IMG/VR virus record: IMGVR_UViG_3300044818_000002
Span: 1-41,896 of that record
Length of the DNA stretch: 41,896 nt
Direction: 5' to 3' (one strand)
DNA from: a virus
The notes beneath the pieces were generated by a model. The model was not told where the DNA came from and did no database searches. It was given only the letters and a program-made list of their open reading frames with translations. The position numbers were made by a program, and so were the translations under genes. Below, piece after piece: positions 38,309 through 41,896 of this stretch (positions within the stretch are counted from its first letter, which is position 1; every line of letters begins with the position of its first letter).

Positions 38309-39613
38309 CTAAGCCGCCTTTTTAAGCGGGGAATGTTCGAAAGAAATATCGGGGAACAGTTGGTTATGAAGCTCAAGTAGTGCGTTCGCTCTGGCTGCCT
38401 GGTTGTTTTGGCGTAAATCCTCGAGCGCGGTGAGGTTAAGTTGCACAGTATAAATATCGCCGCCCGGGATCGGAGGCAGATTTTCCAGCCTACGGACGTC
38501 GTTGCGGCTCATCCAGCCATTTTGCAAGGCCGTGGTGTAATATGCCGCACGCCCAGCGCTGTCAGCGCGAAGTAAACCTTCCACCGAGAATTCGGCAAAA
38601 TAATCTTCATCGTTTCCGAGCAGGCAGCGCCCTATCTCCTGCTCTATATTGACCAATAGCGGGCGCAGCGTGTTAGTCAGGAATAAAAGGTTCATGCCTT
38701 CGACGCTGGATGCCCAGCTGCTTTGCTTGGTCATATGCCCGACCATAAACGGCGGGATCCGGAACCAGCGGCAGATTTCTTCAATACTGAAGGAGCGACT
38801 CTCCAGCATCTGTGCCGCCTCGGGGTTCATCGTTACACCCTGATAGGTCATGTCACCTTCAAGCACCATGACTTTACCGGCATTCTTTGAACCCACAAAC
38901 GTGCTCAGGTTTTGCTTTAAGCGCTCTCTTTGCTCCGCGTTTATATCGGTCTTAGCACTGATAAACCCTGAGTTTTGTATGCCGTTTTCAAAGATTTTCG
39001 CGGCAGATTCTTCAACCGCCATGGCCGAACCAATAACATCCCGCCCTATCATCATCGGCATCATGCCGCAGACGCCGTCGAGTCCGAACCCGCGAATGTG
39101 CATCATGTTTTTCACGGGGATCTCACGCTTACCGTTTTTATCGGTATAGGTGTATTGCAGTTGCCCGTTATCAAGGCGCTTAACGACCATGTTTTGAGGA
39201 AGAAGCGGATTAAGGCCAACAACCTTTTGCCCGATCATCAGTTTTTCGATGAAGGCATTACCCCGCATACAGATGCTAGCCACCAGCATCAGCATAAATC
39301 TGGACGGCGTCATTTCTCCATTTGGCTGTTTACAGAGCACTTTATAGGCCTGGTGATCTGTGGCCAGTGCACGCGAACCATCCTTTTCCCGCTTATAAAC
39401 TTTTAGCGGCAACGTTGAAACTGACTCGCTCAGCAGCCGCACGCAGGCCCAGACGGCGGACAGCATGATCGCCTTATCGACGGTCACTGTTTTGCCGCTG
39501 CTGCTGGTACCCATCCACTCCTGCCAAAACGTGCCGGTGGTCAAACTAATAGGTACTCCGAGCCAATTTATAATGGCGCTTTTTACGCGCCCCGGTTGTT
39601 TTTTGGATTTCAT
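38309..39613 (-). CDS. Portal protein, HK97 family
   Basis: 434 residues. NWLGVPISLTTGTFWQEW, VWACVRLLSESVSTLPLKVY, FRIPPFMVGHMTKQSSWASS and LENLPPIPGGD are signatures of the HK97 portal family (PF04860). It is the twelve-fold vertex through which DNA is packaged. The ATG shares a base with the TerL stop (TGATG). Confidence 0.94.
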   Translation of the reverse strand: MKSKKQPGRVKSAIINWLGVPISLTTGTFWQEWMGTSSSGKTVTVDKAIMLSAVWACVRLLSESVSTLPLKVYKREKDGSRALATDHQAYKVLCKQPNGEMTPSRFMLMLVASICMRGNAFIEKLMIGQKVVGLNPLLPQNMVVKRLDNGQLQYTYTDKNGKREIPVKNMMHIRGFGLDGVCGMMPMMIGRDVIGSAMAVEESAAKIFENGIQNSGFISAKTDINAEQRERLKQNLSTFVGSKNAGKVMVLEGDMTYQGVTMNPEAAQMLESRSFSIEEICRWFRIPPFMVGHMTKQSSWASSVEGMNLLFLTNTLRPLLVNIEQEIGRCLLGNDEDYFAEFSVEGLLRADSAGRAAYYTTALQNGWMSRNDVRRLENLPPIPGGDIYTVQLNLTALEDLRQNNQAARANALLELHNQLFPDISFEHSPLKKAA

Positions 39614-41343
39614 CAGACACCTATTATTATCGGATCTTCAAAGAAGTCGGTTAAGTCCTGCTTATCATCACCACCATTGACGAGTAACCGGCTTTTGGCG
39701 GTGAACAGCGCCACTGGTCCATCGATTTTATTTTCCGGCGTTGATTTATTCGGAAACACGTTGTCGTTTTTGTCAGGCTTAACGGTGACGTTTGACATCA
39801 TCCACGTCATAACGGGGTTGCCGTCGTGGTGGATCTTGCTGCCGTAGACGTCGGCCTGAACTGACTTCATGGATTCAGAAAGGTTTTTTACCGTCTGGGC
39901 AACTTCGACCAGCGGTAATCCCTCTTCGGCTAGCGCCAGGCTAAACTGGGTTGCGCTCCACGGGTCGTAGGCTATTTCTTTCAGGCTTTCACCTTTCACC
40001 CAGGCTTCAACCTCGGCTTTGATATAGCCGTGATCGATAACATCACCATCGGTTAAATCCAGATATCCGGCATCTGCCCATTTCCGGTAGAGCTCGGAAA
40101 TATGCTTCGGTGCGGTTTCCAGTCGCCCTTCTGGGATCCAGAATTTCGACTTGGTGTGGGTGTGACCATTTGGTGCAAGCCACGTTTTAACCGCGGCGCA
40201 AATGTCTATCTTGTTGGCTAAGTCGATGCCAACCCAAAGCGGCCAGTTGACCAGTTCTTCATCCGAGGCAATGTCGCCGCACTTATCCCAGCGGTCCATA
40301 TCCATCCAGGCACTTTCCGCCGTCACCCAGATATTGAGATGCTTGGTGAAAAAGTTCGGGCGCGCGGCGATCTGTTCTTTCGCTTTTTTCGCCAGGCGGC
40401 GCATGTCGTCCCATCGTTTACAGATCCCCAGCCCCGGATTTGCTTTCGGCCAGTTATTTTCATCGAACGGGTCGTCGTCTTCATCCAGCGTGTAAATGAC
40501 AGCAAAATATGTGTCGTCATCAACTACGCCTCGCAGCACTTTTATTGCGTAATCGCGCTGCTCAAAACAGATCCCCTCTTTGTTTGAACCTGCTGTTGTT
40601 ATGGCAAAAAGCAATGACTGCAGGCGGGCACCGGTGGCCGTTTCTAATACGTCCCAGACATCACGGGTTCGGTGAGCGTGGAGCTCATCGACGATCCCGC
40701 AATGGATATTCAGACCGTCGAGGTTGTTCGCATCGCTGGAAAGTGGCTCAAACTTTGAAGCAGTTCTCTCCTGGTGTATGTTCAGTTTTACGTGTCCAAA
40801 TAGTCTGCCCAGTGTTTGGGGCGCTTTCTTGATCATGTTCTTGGCATCATCAAAAACGATGCGCGCCTGGTCGCGAGTGGTCGCCGCTGAATAGACCTCG
40901 GCACCGCCCTCACCATCGGCCCCGGTCATGTAAAGTCCGATTCCAGAAGAAAGCGTAGACTTGGCGTTTTTACGCGCCACCTCGTTGTAGGCGGTGCGAA
41001 ACCGGCGAACCATGATCGCGTCGCCGTCATCGTCAAACATCTGCTCGCCGGTCATTTCGTCGATCAGAGGAATCACGAACCCGAACAAGTTAATTAGAAT
41101 GAAGATGTCCCAGGCCATCAGGTCTATCGGCTTACCAGCCAGCGCACCTTTTACATGAGGGACAAAGTTGTAGAAGTCGAGAATGTGCTGGGCGCGATCC
41201 TCGTTGAAGTAGACGCCGCGTTCCGGCCCATGCTCTAAATCGTTAAGGAATCGTTGGCACGAAAGCCGTACCAGTTCACCAGCAACAATCTCGCCGGAGA
41301 GCACGCGCTCGGCGTACTGGATACCATCCGAAACGGTTGCCAT
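39613..41343 (-). CDS. terL: Terminase large subunit (Terminase_1)
   Basis: 576 residues. ATPase motifs: Walker A-like ARKNAKST (123-130) and Walker B GIVDE (216-220). The C-terminal RNase H-like nuclease begins with WVGIDLANKID, whose Asp is the first metal ligand, followed by acidic residues near IAYDPWSA. It packages DNA and cuts at cos with TerS, aided by HNH. Gap to TerS is three bases. Confidence 0.95.
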   Translation of the reverse strand: MATVSDGIQYAERVLSGEIVAGELVRLSCQRFLNDLEHGPERGVYFNEDRAQHILDFYNFVPHVKGALAGKPIDLMAWDIFILINLFGFVIPLIDEMTGEQMFDDDGDAIMVRRFRTAYNEVARKNAKSTLSSGIGLYMTGADGEGGAEVYSAATTRDQARIVFDDAKNMIKKAPQTLGRLFGHVKLNIHQERTASKFEPLSSDANNLDGLNIHCGIVDELHAHRTRDVWDVLETATGARLQSLLFAITTAGSNKEGICFEQRDYAIKVLRGVVDDDTYFAVIYTLDEDDDPFDENNWPKANPGLGICKRWDDMRRLAKKAKEQIAARPNFFTKHLNIWVTAESAWMDMDRWDKCGDIASDEELVNWPLWVGIDLANKIDICAAVKTWLAPNGHTHTKSKFWIPEGRLETAPKHISELYRKWADAGYLDLTDGDVIDHGYIKAEVEAWVKGESLKEIAYDPWSATQFSLALAEEGLPLVEVAQTVKNLSESMKSVQADVYGSKIHHDGNPVMTWMMSNVTVKPDKNDNVFPNKSTPENKIDGPVALFTAKSRLLVNGGDDKQDLTDFFEDPIIIGV

Positions 41344-41346
41344 TCA

Positions 41347-41820
41347 TCATTTGCGCTTATTAAGAAATGCTTCCAATGGGTCAGCCTCGGCAGGGCCTTT
41401 TGCCCCAACCTTCGATCGGCTGGCGGGTGTCATACCGAACTCTCCCAGCATCGCCCGAATACGTTTCCACGCATCAGATTTCATCACGGCTGCCGGGTGG
41501 GCTTTTACCATCTTCTCTCCGGTTGCTGAGGTAGATTTGTAGGTGTAACCCTCTTCAGCCAAAACATCGCAATGGTGTCGATATTCTGTATAGGCCTCGA
41601 TTAGTAGTTCAAGAGCTTTACAATCCAGCGTTGTCATCACGCCGATAGCGTCGAGCTCATCCCCGATCCGCTTAAACCAGTACTTCCCCATCTTGTCCAA
41701 ATGCTTCGGAATTGGGGGTACCCCTGAAGGGGGTTTTGGCTCGTTCTTGTTGATGGCTCGCTTTGATGGGTTCCCCTTCACCAAAACTAGGTGTGTCGGG
41801 GTTTTCGGTGGTCCGGACAT
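41347..41820 (-). CDS. terS: Terminase small subunit, P27 family
   Basis: 157 residues, MSGPPKTPTHLVLVKGNPSK with PIPKHLDKMGKYWFKRIGDEL and a long helix-rich centre, typical of P27-type small terminases (PF05119). It recognises DNA near cos and recruits TerL. AGGAG nine bases upstream. GGGGTACCCC occurs within the gene (41715-41724) and upstream (41849-41858). Confidence 0.92.
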   Translation of the reverse strand: MSGPPKTPTHLVLVKGNPSKRAINKNEPKPPSGVPPIPKHLDKMGKYWFKRIGDELDAIGVMTTLDCKALELLIEAYTEYRHHCDVLAEEGYTYKSTSATGEKMVKAHPAAVMKSDAWKRIRAMLGEFGMTPASRSKVGAKGPAEADPLEAFLNKRK

Positions 41821-41858
41821 AATCGAAAACTCCTATTAATCGTTTGTTGGGGTACCCC
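41715..41858. repeat. Palindrome GGGGTACCCC, two copies near cos
   Basis: GGGGTACCCC lies at 41715-41724 (inside terS) and at 41849-41858 (before terS), 134 bases apart, both preceded by A when read on the minus strand. Terminase-binding (cosB) sites are often repeated at this place. Seen directly; role inferred. Confidence 0.45.
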
Positions 41859-41896
41859 TAAAAATCTTTTCTAACCTGCGGGCGTGTGAAAAAAAC

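Noticed and set aside
1-41896. CRISPR arrays, insertion sequences or toxin-antitoxin pairs
   Set aside because: No regularly spaced long repeats, transposase-like frames or recognisable toxin-antitoxin operons were seen on either strand.

Overview
The window reads as the complete genome of a temperate, lambda-organised siphovirus of an enterobacterial host. No host chromosomal genes are visible. The head genes resemble HK97, and the P22-type Cro, YfdR, RusA, DUF968 protein and Q-type antiterminator are all typical of Enterobacterales phages. The host genus cannot be fixed from sequence alone. The two ends appear to meet at cos: TerS starts at 41820 and the HNH endonuclease lies across the junction at 113-463, so circularising gives the usual order lysis - HNH - cos - TerS - TerL - portal.

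Late region. The minus strand from 41820 down to 22560 holds TerS, TerL, portal, ClpP-type protease, HK97-fold capsid, connectors, tail tube, a G/GT chaperone pair with a lambda-type GGGAAAG slippery site, tape measure, tail-tip proteins, a TipJ-like central fibre, a tail fibre with a probable SGNH/SASA-type esterase, and a second distal protein. An AT-rich membrane-protein gene on the plus strand (32780-33058) interrupts this operon.

Integration region (22455-20575): an SOS-box-driven, catalytically dead UmuD'-like protein, a tyrosine integrase with its own SOS box, and a PrtN-family protein in the usual excisionase position.

Plus-strand early operon (13414-20570): a pL promoter overlapped by an operator, a strongly folded leader, an Nmad5-like protein, tiny membrane peptides, a C4-type tRNA-like antisense RNA with its probable target, yfdR, a DEDD exonuclease, a cytosine methylase and many small accessory genes. 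No N gene is recognisable.

Immunity and minus-strand early operon: an S24-family CI repressor on the plus strand lies between two operator clusters (11864-11929 and 13389-13441), as cI does in lambda. Leftward follow cro, a YmfL/CII-like gene, an O-like gene carrying iterons, a P-like gene, small genes, a Dam-family methylase, RusA, DUF968 protein and Q. Beyond Q lie the presumed late promoter, holin, endolysin, overlapping Rz/Rz1, several small proteins, two glycosyltransferases and HNH at cos.

Most starts were chosen from Shine-Dalgarno position and ATGA/TGATG overlaps, and many differ from the longest reading frame.
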